Shown: positions 1 to 7,138 of the stretch, piece after piece | Numbering within the stretch: the stretch's first letter is position 1 | How the letters are laid out: each line of letters opens with the position of its first letter | NCBI GenBank assembly: GCA_031732875.1 | Contig: JAVMKL010000105.1 | Location: 1 to 31,949, forward strand | Source: JAVMKJ01 sp031732875 | GTDB lineage: Bacteria > Pseudomonadota > Gammaproteobacteria > Competibacterales > Competibacteraceae | Reading direction: 5' to 3' | Length of the DNA: 31,949 bases | Made by a program: the position numbers and the translations under genes | The notes under the pieces: model-generated | The model's input: only the letters and a program-made list of their open reading frames with translations | Told to the model about the DNA's origin: nothing | The model's database searches: none

Positions 1-1300
1 CGATGAAGACCGCCATGATGGCGAACACCAGCATGCCGTAGAGACCGGAGCCGACGCCGCCGAACACCACTTCGCCGAGCTGCATCATCACCAGCGGTAT
101 CATCCCGCCGAGCGGGGTGAACGAGTCGTGCATGGCGATGACCGCGCCGCAGGAAGCACCTGTGGTGATGGCCGCGAATAACCCCGAGTCCGCGATGCCG
201 AACCGGGTTTCCTTGCCTTCCATGTTGCCGCTCGCCTGGGTCGCGCTGGCGGTCTGATCGACGCCGGCGGCGAACAGTGGGTTGCCCTGTTGCTCTAAGT
301 AAATTGCCGCGACAGCCATGACCACGAATAGCACGGTCATGGCGGCGAGCACGGCCCAGCCCTGGCGAGTGTCGCTCACCATGCGGCCGAAGGTATGGCA
401 CAGCGCGCCCGGGATGAGAAAAATCGACAGCATCTGGAAGAAGTTGGTCAGCGGCGTCGGATTCTCGTAGGGATGGGCTGAATTGGCGTTGAAGAAACCG
501 CCGCCGTTGGTGCCCAGCATCTTGATGGCTTCCTGCGAGGCGACCGGCCCCATGGCCAAGGTTTGCGTTTGAGCGGTGGCCGGCTCCGTCACCGGGTTGC
601 CCTTGTCGTCCTTGAGCGGCTGGCCAGCAGCGTCCAGCTTGGGATTGTCGTAATGGGTCACCTCCAGGGTGGTCACGTCCTGGTAGGCGGCGAAATTCTG
701 AATCGCGCCCTGACTGATCAGGAACACCGCGAACACCAGCGACAGCGGCAACAGCGCGTAGAGCGTGATTCGCGTCAGGTCGACCCAGGCATTCCCGACG
801 CTCTTGGCAGTGTGGCGGGCGAAGCCCCGGATCAGGGCGACGACGACGACGATGCCGGTCGCCGCCGACAGGAAATTCTGCACGGCCAGCGCGAGCATCT
901 GGGTGAGATAGCTCATGGTCGATTCGCCGGCGTAGCCCTGCCAGTTGGTGTTGGTGACGAAACTGACGGCGGTGTTGAACGCCGAATCGGGGCTGACGTT
1001 GGCCATCTGTTGCGGATTGAGCGGCAGCCAGAGCTGGAGTCGTTGCAGGGCATAGACGGCGAGTACCCCCAGCCCGTTGAACAGCAAAATGGCCAGCGCG
1101 TACTGCAACCATCCCATCTCCTCATCCTTGCGGACGCCGCAGATACGATAGATCGCCGATTCGATAGATCCACCGATGCGCAGCGCCCAAGTGGGTCGTC
1201 CTTCCATGACATCCGCAATGTAAAGGCCGAGCGGTTTGACCAGGGCCAAAAGAACGAGCAGAAAAAGCCCGAGCAGCAACCAGGCGTGCGGGGTCATCAT
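1..1300 (-). CDS. kdpA: KdpA, potassium-translocating subunit of the Kdp P-type ATPase (3' end outside window)
   Basis: KdpA is the integral-membrane K+-binding subunit of the high-affinity KdpFABC uptake pump. Reading in from the window edge, about 433 of the usual ~560-590 residues are visible. The family signature around GTNGGGFFNANSAHPYENPT is intact, and so is the N-terminal stretch with GRPTWALRIGGSIESAIYRI. Many hydrophobic helices alternate with short polar loops. Two adjacent ATG codons (1300 and 1297) could start the gene: GGAGG lies 4 nt before the first and 7 nt before the second, so 1297 may be the true start. The first ATG overlaps the kdpF stop (ATGA), implying translational coupling. 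kdpB and kdpC should follow beyond position 1. Identification is secure; only the start is uncertain. Confidence 0.96.
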   Translation of the reverse strand, partial: MMTPHAWLLLGLFLLVLLALVKPLGLYIADVMEGRPTWALRIGGSIESAIYRICGVRKDEEMGWLQYALAILLFNGLGVLAVYALQRLQLWLPLNPQQMANVSPDSAFNTAVSFVTNTNWQGYAGESTMSYLTQMLALAVQNFLSAATGIVVVVALIRGFARHTAKSVGNAWVDLTRITLYALLPLSLVFAVFLISQGAIQNFAAYQDVTTLEVTHYDNPKLDAAGQPLKDDKGNPVTEPATAQTQTLAMGPVASQEAIKMLGTNGGGFFNANSAHPYENPTPLTNFFQMLSIFLIPGALCHTFGRMVSDTRQGWAVLAAMTVLFVVMAVAAIYLEQQGNPLFAAGVDQTASATQASGNMEGKETRFGIADSGLFAAITTGASCGAVIAMHDSFTPLGGMIPLVMMQLGEVVFGGVGSGLYGMLVFAIMAVFI

Positions 1301-1386
1301 AAATCCTCCGCCATGAAGAGCGCGGCGATGAGATAGATCAACAGCCCGACCGAGACGAGGCCGCTGAGAACGTAGAGCCAGGTCAT
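1297..1386 (-). CDS. kdpF: KdpF, 29-residue accessory subunit of the Kdp ATPase
   Basis: The peptide is 29 residues, starts MTWLYVLSGL, has a single transmembrane helix and ends MAEDL. This is the size and pattern of KdpF, the small lipid-facing subunit that stabilises the KdpABC complex. Its TGA overlaps the kdpA ATG, and its own ATG overlaps the stop of the micro-gene in front (ATGA both times). The position directly before kdpA is diagnostic. The similarity is to the family pattern from memory, not a search. Confidence 0.88.
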   Translation of the reverse strand: MTWLYVLSGLVSVGLLIYLIAALFMAEDL

Positions 1387-1475
1387 AGTGGGCCTCCCAA
1401 TTTCGCGCAGCCGGCCGCGAGACCGGCGGCCAGCACGAACAATAGAGATATTCCAGCAAGATAAATGAGATCCAT
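1383..1475 (-). CDS. 30-residue single-helix membrane peptide in the kdp leader
   Basis: The peptide starts MDLIYLAGIS, has one hydrophobic helix (about residues 3-22), then Cys23 and a short polar tail ending GGPL. It overlaps the kdpF start by ATGA, so the two are almost certainly co-translated. The ribosome-binding site is weak (GAGG about 7 nt upstream). It resembles the micro-gene at 1532-1627 in length, N-terminal MD, helix position and a Cys-Ala-x-Leu after the helix (CAKL here, CAWL there), suggesting tandem paralogs. It is not KdpF itself, which follows. It may be an additional small subunit or regulator of the pump; no function can be assigned from sequence. It could also be an untranslated leader, but the tight overlap argues against that. 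Confidence 0.6.
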   Translation of the reverse strand: MDLIYLAGISLLFVLAAGLAAGCAKLGGPL

Positions 1476-1531
1476 ACAGCGCCTCGGTCTGTCAGGATGA
1501 TGAATAGAGCGACGGTGAATGGCGAGCACCA

Positions 1532-1627
1532 TCAGCGCCTCCGAACCAGCCAAGCGCAGAGTTCGATCAAAAAGGTCATCAGCAGGAAAAAGCCCAGTAT
1601 GACGCCCAGCATGAACAGATCGTCCAT
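1532..1627 (-). CDS. 31-residue single-helix membrane peptide, first gene of the kdp operon
   Basis: The peptide starts MDDLFMLGVI, has one hydrophobic helix (about residues 4-22), Cys24 and a basic tail WLVRRR. It has a good ribosome-binding site, GGAGG 6 nt before the ATG. It lies 56 nt upstream of the next micro-gene in the same direction and faces the kdp promoter region. The positive C-terminal tail predicts a cytoplasmic C-terminus. The reading frame extends further upstream, but the Shine-Dalgarno and the abrupt change to a hydrophobic composition support this start. Function unknown; a Kdp-associated micro-subunit is inferred from context only. Confidence 0.55.
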   Translation of the reverse strand: MDDLFMLGVILGFFLLMTFLIELCAWLVRRR

Positions 1628-1689
1628 CGCACACCTCCGCGCGTGTCCATGTTCGATTGAGCGCAGTCTAGGGAGATGGCCGGAAAAAA

Positions 1690-1732
1690 TGGGTAAAAAG
1701 ATAGTGGCTTTGCGTAAAGAAGATGTAAATGT
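1690..1732. promoter_or_regulatory. Possible KdpE-type operator, three GTAAA boxes
   Basis: GTAAA occurs at 1693-1697, 1714-1718 and 1725-1729, i.e. at 21- and 11-bp steps (TTTAC on the kdp strand). Direct repeats about one helical turn apart are typical of OmpR/KdpE-family response regulators. The site lies between the divergent kdp leader and the zinc-ribbon gene, in an AT-rich island. Assignment to KdpE is inference. Confidence 0.35.
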
Positions 1733-1813
1733 GTCAACGCCAGGGTTCGGAAAACCCGACACCGAACCTGTTAGACTTTCGTGAAAATCTTCTTCCTGGA
1801 GGAATTCCTCATC

Positions 1814-3034
1814 ATGCGTCAGGAACCCGAAACGCCCGCCTCCGACAATACTCCGGAACCCCGCCGCTTTCCCTGCGCGCAGTGCGGTGCTTCGCTCGAA
1901 TACCTGCCTGGGTCCGACGTGCTGCGCTGCGGTCACTGCGGCCACGAAAACCGTATCGCCGCCTCCACCGCGCCAATCCTGGAACAGGATTTCCGGCAAA
2001 CGCTGCGCGATCTGGCCGACACCGCCCCGGCCAACGATCAGGTCGCCATTCACTGCGATTCCTGTGGGGCGTCCTACACCTTCGGCGCCGCCACCCACGC
2101 CGGGCTGTGTCCGTTCTGCGGCGCGCCGGTGGTGGCGAAAACCGAACGGCATCGCCAGTTGCACGTCCAGGCACTGCTGCCGTTCAAGATCGCCCGCGAG
2201 CAGGCCCGCGCGGTGTTTCGACAATGGCTGGGCAAATTATGGTTCGCGCCCGGCGGCCTCAAGGATTACGCCCGCAACGATGCCAGCCTCGCCGGCATGT
2301 ACGTGCCCTACTGGACCTACGACGCCGACACCGCCACGGCTTATCAGGGCGAGCGCGGCGACGATTATCAGGTTCAGGAAACCTACCTCGCCATCGAGGA
2401 CGGCAAGGAGGTGGAGCGTACCCGCCTGGTGACCAAAACCCGCTGGACTCCAGTAGCGGGCAGGGTCTCGCGGTTCTTCGACGACGTGCTGGTGCTGGCC
2501 AGTCAATCCCTGCCAAGGCTGGTGACCGAACGGCTGGAACCCTGGGATTTGGCGAATCTGACGCCCTACCAGGAAGAATATCTGAGCGGTTTTCAAAGCG
2601 AGATGTACCAGGTACCGCTGGATCAGGGTTTCGAGCGCGCCCGTGAAATCATGGCCGACACCATCCGCCGTGATATCGAGCGCGACATCGGCGGCGACCA
2701 CCAGCGCATCCACGCCGCCGACACCCGCTACGGCGACATCCGCTTCAAGCACATCCTGTTGCCGGTGTGGATGTCGGCCTTCCGCTTCCGCGACAAGACC
2801 TTCCGCTTCGTGGTCAACGGCCGCACCGGGGAAGTACAAGGCGAGCGACCCTACAGTCCCTGGAAGATCGCCTTCGCCATCCTGCTGGCGGCGGCGCTGG
2901 TCGGCGGGGGCCTCGCCGCGTGGCGGTACTATTCGAAGACCGTGAACTCCGCTCCAGTGCCGGCAAGGATCTATTATGGATCGTTGCCGGACCGGGGCGA
3001 TGCAACAGACTCACATCGGCAGCAATCAATATAA
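1814..3034 (+). CDS. Double zinc-ribbon membrane protein (of the kind often mislabelled PriA-like or TFIIB-like)
   Basis: A 406-residue protein with two N-terminal four-cysteine zinc ribbons: C21/C24 with C39/C42, and C81/C84 with C99/C102. Next comes a region with RQWLGKLWFAPGGLKDYA and MYVPYWTYDA, then a C-terminal transmembrane helix (about 352-373) and a short polar tail. This architecture is seen in conserved bacterial proteins often annotated as TFIIB-type zinc ribbon or as primosomal protein N' by spurious similarity. No helicase motif is present. The ATG at 1814 is preceded by GGAGGA; a GTG at 1781 would add eleven hydrophobic residues and is less likely. The gene is monocistronic, divergent from kdp and convergent with the GGDEF/EAL gene. 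Function unknown; the ribbons suggest a cytoplasmic protein-binding module tethered at the membrane. Confidence 0.8.
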   Translation: MRQEPETPASDNTPEPRRFPCAQCGASLEYLPGSDVLRCGHCGHENRIAASTAPILEQDFRQTLRDLADTAPANDQVAIHCDSCGASYTFGAATHAGLCPFCGAPVVAKTERHRQLHVQALLPFKIAREQARAVFRQWLGKLWFAPGGLKDYARNDASLAGMYVPYWTYDADTATAYQGERGDDYQVQETYLAIEDGKEVERTRLVTKTRWTPVAGRVSRFFDDVLVLASQSLPRLVTERLEPWDLANLTPYQEEYLSGFQSEMYQVPLDQGFERAREIMADTIRRDIERDIGGDHQRIHAADTRYGDIRFKHILLPVWMSAFRFRDKTFRFVVNGRTGEVQGERPYSPWKIAFAILLAAALVGGGLAAWRYYSKTVNSAPVPARIYYGSLPDRGDATDSHRQQSI

Positions 3035-3040
3035 TTCCTT

Positions 3041-3151
3041 CTGTAAATTATTCCGTGATGAGGGCCGTTCGTAGCTACCCATGGGGAATTCGGACTACCT
3101 CAAACACAATAGGTTGTGATTGCTAACCGTCCATCACAGGAAAATTTACAG
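3041..3151. repeat. Small MITE-like element with imperfect terminal inverted repeats
   Basis: CTGTAAATT at 3041 and its complement AATTTACAG at 3143-3151 are the outer ends of longer arms (3041-3060 and 3131-3151), which match at about 19 of 21 aligned positions with one offset indel on each side. The inner part has a small CACAA/TTGTG hairpin and no reading frame. A related single end, CTGTAAATTTTACCGTATGG, occurs at 13897-13916. No clear target-site duplication was found. It lies between two convergent genes, so a terminator-like role is an alternative. Confidence 0.4.
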
Positions 3152-3199
3152 TAGGGCAATTTTCGGGTTGGATGACCGACTTCCCGTTCTGTTGGTCGA

Positions 3200-6100
3200 T
3201 CATCGATCGCTGCGACGACGGATAAACCATTCGACAAACTCCTCCGCCGGCAAGGGAGCGCTGAAGAGATACCCTTGGGCGAAATCGCAGCCCTGATCGA
3301 GCAGGATGCTTTGCTGCTCCTCGGTCTCCAACCCCTCCGCCACCACCGCCAGACCCAGACTATGCCCGAGGGCGATGATAGTGGCGGCGAGAATGCGGTC
3401 GTCGGGGTCAATGACCAGATCGCGCACGAAACTCTGGTCGATCTTGAGCGCCGTGATCGGCAGGCGTTTGAGATAACCCAGGCTGGAATAACCGGTGCCG
3501 AAGTCGTCGATGGCCAGCCCGACTCCCAAATGCTCGAGCGCCAGCAGCGTATCCGCCGTCCGCGCGCCGACTTCCAGCAGGGTGGATTCAGTGAGTTCCA
3601 GTTCCAGGACTTGAGGCGCGAGCCCATAAGCCTCGAGCAGGCTCTGAATGCGTTCGGTGAGTCCCGGATCCCGGAAATGACGCGCGGCCAGGTTCACCGC
3701 CACGTTCGGAAGCAGCAAGCCCGCCCCGCGCCAAGCCGCCAGTTGCCGGCAGACCGCTTCCAGCACCCAGTTGCCGATGACGACGATCAGATCGCTGGCT
3801 TCGGCCACGGGGATGAAGCGCCCCGGCGCGATCAGCCCGTAGTCGGGATGTTGCCAGCGTATCAGCGCCTCGGCCCCGACCAACGCGCCGTCGGCCAGTC
3901 GTATCTTGGGTTGATAATGGACGCACAGTTGCCCGGTTTCGACGGCCTTGCGCAGTTGGGATTCCAGCATCAGGCGCTCGAAGGTGGCAACGTTCATCTC
4001 CCGGGCATAGAACGCCCACACATTGCGGCCTTCCTGTTTGGCGTGATAAAGAGCGGCATCGGCGTTTTTCAGGAGTGCCGAAAAATCCGTGCCGTCGTGT
4101 GGGTAGAGAGCGATGCCGACGGAAACCGTCACCCGCAGGTTATGACCGGCCACGACGAACGGCTGACCGAACGCGTTCATGAGTTTATCCGCCATCCGTT
4201 GCGCGCCTGACTGCCCGACTCCCGGCAACAGCAGCACAAACTCGTCGCCCCCCAAGCGGCAGATGGTATCCGCCTCCCGGGTGAGCCCCCTGAGGCGAGC
4301 CGCAACCTGTATCAACAGCATGTCGCCCTCGGCGTGGCCGAGCGAGTCGTTGACCTCCTTGAACCGATCCAGATCGAGGAACATCACCACCAATTCCTCT
4401 TGCCGGCGCGCCGCCAAGGCCAGGGCCAGATCGGCTCGCTGGGCCAGCAACGCCCGGTTGGGCAGATCGGTCAGGGCATCGTAGTAAGCCAAGTGCTCGA
4501 TGCGCTTCTCGGCTTCCTTTTGATGGGTGATATCGGTGGCAATGATCACGTAATGGGTGAGCCGGTTCGCTGAATCCCGCACCTCGCCGACCGTGGTCAA
4601 CGCCACGAACAGATCGCCCTCCTTGCGCCGGCTCCAGAACTCGCCCTGCCAGGTGCCTTCCCGCGCGACGGTCTGCCACAGAGCAGCGTAATAGGCATCC
4701 GACTGGCGGTCGGATTGCAGGAAGCGTGGAGACTGGCCCAGTACCTCGGCCTCGGCGTAACCGCTCATGGCGGTGAACGCCGGATTGACGGCGACGATGT
4801 TCCCGCTCGCATCGATGACCACGATGGCTTCGCGCGCCGCCTCGAACACCGCGGCTGCCAGGCGCTGGCGCTCTTCCGCCCGCTTGCGTTCCGTAATATC
4901 CCGGAACTCCGTCACCCGCGCCGTCCGGCCCCGATAGGGAATACTCTTTCCACGGATTTCCAGGGGATAGAGAATACCGTCCTTTCGCAAGCCTTGGGCC
5001 TCGTAGGATTTTTCGTACTCGCCGGCAATCCTCTCCTTCACCAGCGACCGCCATTCGGGCGCGATGAGCAACAGACCGTTCATTCCGGTGAGTTCGACCA
5101 TCGAATACCCGGTCATGTCGGCGAGTCCCTGGTTGCAGTCCAGGATGATTCCCCGGTCATGGATGCCGATGCCCCCGAAGGAGGCCTGGTAGAGCGTGCG
5201 GAACCGCTCCTCGCTGTCCCGCAGCGCCTGCTCGGCTCCCCGGCGCTCGCCAATGTCCTTCATGGTACCCAGCATGCGGTACGCCTTGCCATCGGAGCCA
5301 CATAGAAACGCGCCGTTGTCCTCGACCCAGATGAACTGGCCATCCTTTCGGCGCAACCGGTATTCCACGAAGTACGATCCTCCGGCAGCCATGGATTTTT
5401 CCAGCGATTCGAGCGCGGCCGACCGGTCATCGGGATGAATCATCCCGGCCCAGACGTCGATGTTCACGTCGGCGAATTCGCTATCACTGTACCCGGTGAT
5501 CGCGGCGATGGCACCGGCCCAGCGGATATCGCCGGTCGCGCAATCGTAGTCGTAGATCAGTTGACCGGTCATCAGGGCAACGATGCGATAGCGCTCCTCG
5601 TTCTCCCGAAGCGTTTGCTGAACGCGATTGCGCTCGGTGATATCCCGCACCAGAACCAGTTCCGCTCTTCGCCCCTGGAACTGCAAGGGGTGGGAGGATA
5701 TTTCGACATCGATCACGGTTCCGTCCCGTTGCTGGTGCCTGCACTCCCGCTCCCGACCTCTCTCTCCGGTTCTATCTCCAATGCTCGCCGGCAATCGCGG
5801 AAAATCCGCGGGGGGATGGATGTCGACGACGGTCATCCGCAAGAATTCGTCGCGCGAATAGCCGTATCTGATGACAGCCATATCGTTGACAGCCAGGAAG
5901 CAGAGCGTCTCCAGATCGTATACCCACATCGGTTCCGGATTGATCTCAAAGAGTCCGCGATAGCGCCGTTCGCTCTCGCTCAGTTCGGCCGTACGAACCG
6001 CAACCAACGCTTCGGCCCTATGTCGCTGGGATACCAAGGCGAACAGGTAAAGCCCCAGCAAGGCAGTGAGCGTGCCCCCAATCACAAGTACCCATCGGTA

Positions 6101-7138
6101 TTCCAACACCCGTGGCACGTCTTGGCGCAACTCCCAATACAGACCGAAGGTCAGTGTAAAACCGATCAGCGCGGTCAGGGTTGCCGTACCCCAGGCAGCC
6201 ATGGTCGAGGTTGCCGTCTCATTGTATTTTGCCCGACTGGAGATATTGGCTCCGACCAACAGCAACGCCAAGGCGGCCAACCCCAAGGCTCCCACCAACG
6301 CACGGCTGGTACTCCGCGCCGTTGTAGAAATTTCCTGCCGGATGGGGCTGCGAACCAACACGGATATCCCACCCTCGAGTTCGGGGAGCACCTCATACAC
6401 AAATCCGCCTCCTCCCGGATCGGATCGCAGCAACGGCGCGCCCGGCTTGAGCGTCCGCAGCAATTCCCGCTCGTCGGACGACAAGCGCCGGTCATCTTCG
6501 GCAAACAATTCGAACGCCACCTGGGTCTGGCCAACCAGTTCCCGTAGCAATGGCGGGTCGAGAAACCGGCCAAAGGCCAGCACGCCGCGTGCGGGTCCCA
6601 AGCCCCGCGTGCTCAGGATGGGACGGGCAGCGAGCAGCATCAGGCCATGTTCGGTGCGCAGCAGACCGATCAGGGCCTGCCCGTTTTCGAGAACGATCCG
6701 GAGGGGGGACAAGGCAGCAGGGTTATGGCCTGAAAACATCGCGGGAACCACATCCCCCCCGAGTTCCGAATCGTAACCGCCGCGGTAGAGAATTTGGCCA
6801 TTGCGGTCGAAGATGAAGCAGAAGTTGAGATGCGAACTCCTTTCAAGGGCGCGCCAGTCGCCGAGATTGGATCGGATGAAGGCCGGATCGCGGTTTTCGG
6901 CGAAAGTGAAGGCATCGTCCCACTCGGCCCAGTTACCCAATACATTATCCAATTGCCGCAGTTCGCCCTGAATCGCCGCGCGCGCCCGAGCGCCATCCTC
7001 CAGCGCCTGGGCCTGCTCCAGTTTGGTGAAGGCGGGCCGAACGATCCAGCGGTCCATCATCCAGATAGCCAGAAGAACCACGGCAAAACCGGTTGCGACC
7101 GACAAGACGGCTTTCAATTTGAAGTTCATGCTGTTCAT
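3200..7138 (-). CDS. CHASE4-PAS-GGDEF-EAL membrane protein, cyclic-di-GMP turnover
   Basis: A 1312-residue sensor. It has an N-terminal membrane helix (about 8-28), a CHASE4-like extracellular domain (about 45-265) containing WAEWDDAF, and further helices (about 280-375). Four PAS/PAC units follow (about 385-880, repeated RDITERK-type ends). The GGDEF domain has intact GGDEF at 963-967 and an RxxD inhibitory site five residues before it. The EAL domain has EAL at 1090-1092 and an intact DDFGTGYSSLGYL. Both synthase and phosphodiesterase motifs look complete, so the protein may be bifunctional. The start ATG at 7138 overlaps the stop of the upstream transporter gene (ATGA), indicating one transcript and coupled translation. 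The signal sensed is unknown; the transporter's substrate is a plausible candidate. Confidence 0.94.
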   Translation of the reverse strand: MNSMNFKLKAVLSVATGFAVVLLAIWMMDRWIVRPAFTKLEQAQALEDGARARAAIQGELRQLDNVLGNWAEWDDAFTFAENRDPAFIRSNLGDWRALERSSHLNFCFIFDRNGQILYRGGYDSELGGDVVPAMFSGHNPAALSPLRIVLENGQALIGLLRTEHGLMLLAARPILSTRGLGPARGVLAFGRFLDPPLLRELVGQTQVAFELFAEDDRRLSSDERELLRTLKPGAPLLRSDPGGGGFVYEVLPELEGGISVLVRSPIRQEISTTARSTSRALVGALGLAALALLLVGANISSRAKYNETATSTMAAWGTATLTALIGFTLTFGLYWELRQDVPRVLEYRWVLVIGGTLTALLGLYLFALVSQRHRAEALVAVRTAELSESERRYRGLFEINPEPMWVYDLETLCFLAVNDMAVIRYGYSRDEFLRMTVVDIHPPADFPRLPASIGDRTGERGRERECRHQQRDGTVIDVEISSHPLQFQGRRAELVLVRDITERNRVQQTLRENEERYRIVALMTGQLIYDYDCATGDIRWAGAIAAITGYSDSEFADVNIDVWAGMIHPDDRSAALESLEKSMAAGGSYFVEYRLRRKDGQFIWVEDNGAFLCGSDGKAYRMLGTMKDIGERRGAEQALRDSEERFRTLYQASFGGIGIHDRGIILDCNQGLADMTGYSMVELTGMNGLLLIAPEWRSLVKERIAGEYEKSYEAQGLRKDGILYPLEIRGKSIPYRGRTARVTEFRDITERKRAEERQRLAAAVFEAAREAIVVIDASGNIVAVNPAFTAMSGYAEAEVLGQSPRFLQSDRQSDAYYAALWQTVAREGTWQGEFWSRRKEGDLFVALTTVGEVRDSANRLTHYVIIATDITHQKEAEKRIEHLAYYDALTDLPNRALLAQRADLALALAARRQEELVVMFLDLDRFKEVNDSLGHAEGDMLLIQVAARLRGLTREADTICRLGGDEFVLLLPGVGQSGAQRMADKLMNAFGQPFVVAGHNLRVTVSVGIALYPHDGTDFSALLKNADAALYHAKQEGRNVWAFYAREMNVATFERLMLESQLRKAVETGQLCVHYQPKIRLADGALVGAEALIRWQHPDYGLIAPGRFIPVAEASDLIVVIGNWVLEAVCRQLAAWRGAGLLLPNVAVNLAARHFRDPGLTERIQSLLEAYGLAPQVLELELTESTLLEVGARTADTLLALEHLGVGLAIDDFGTGYSSLGYLKRLPITALKIDQSFVRDLVIDPDDRILAATIIALGHSLGLAVVAEGLETEEQQSILLDQGCDFAQGYLFSAPLPAEEFVEWFIRRRSDR

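Noticed and set aside
563..1336. Plus-strand frame opposite kdpA
   Set aside because: Antisense shadow; the minus strand carries the conserved KdpA signature.
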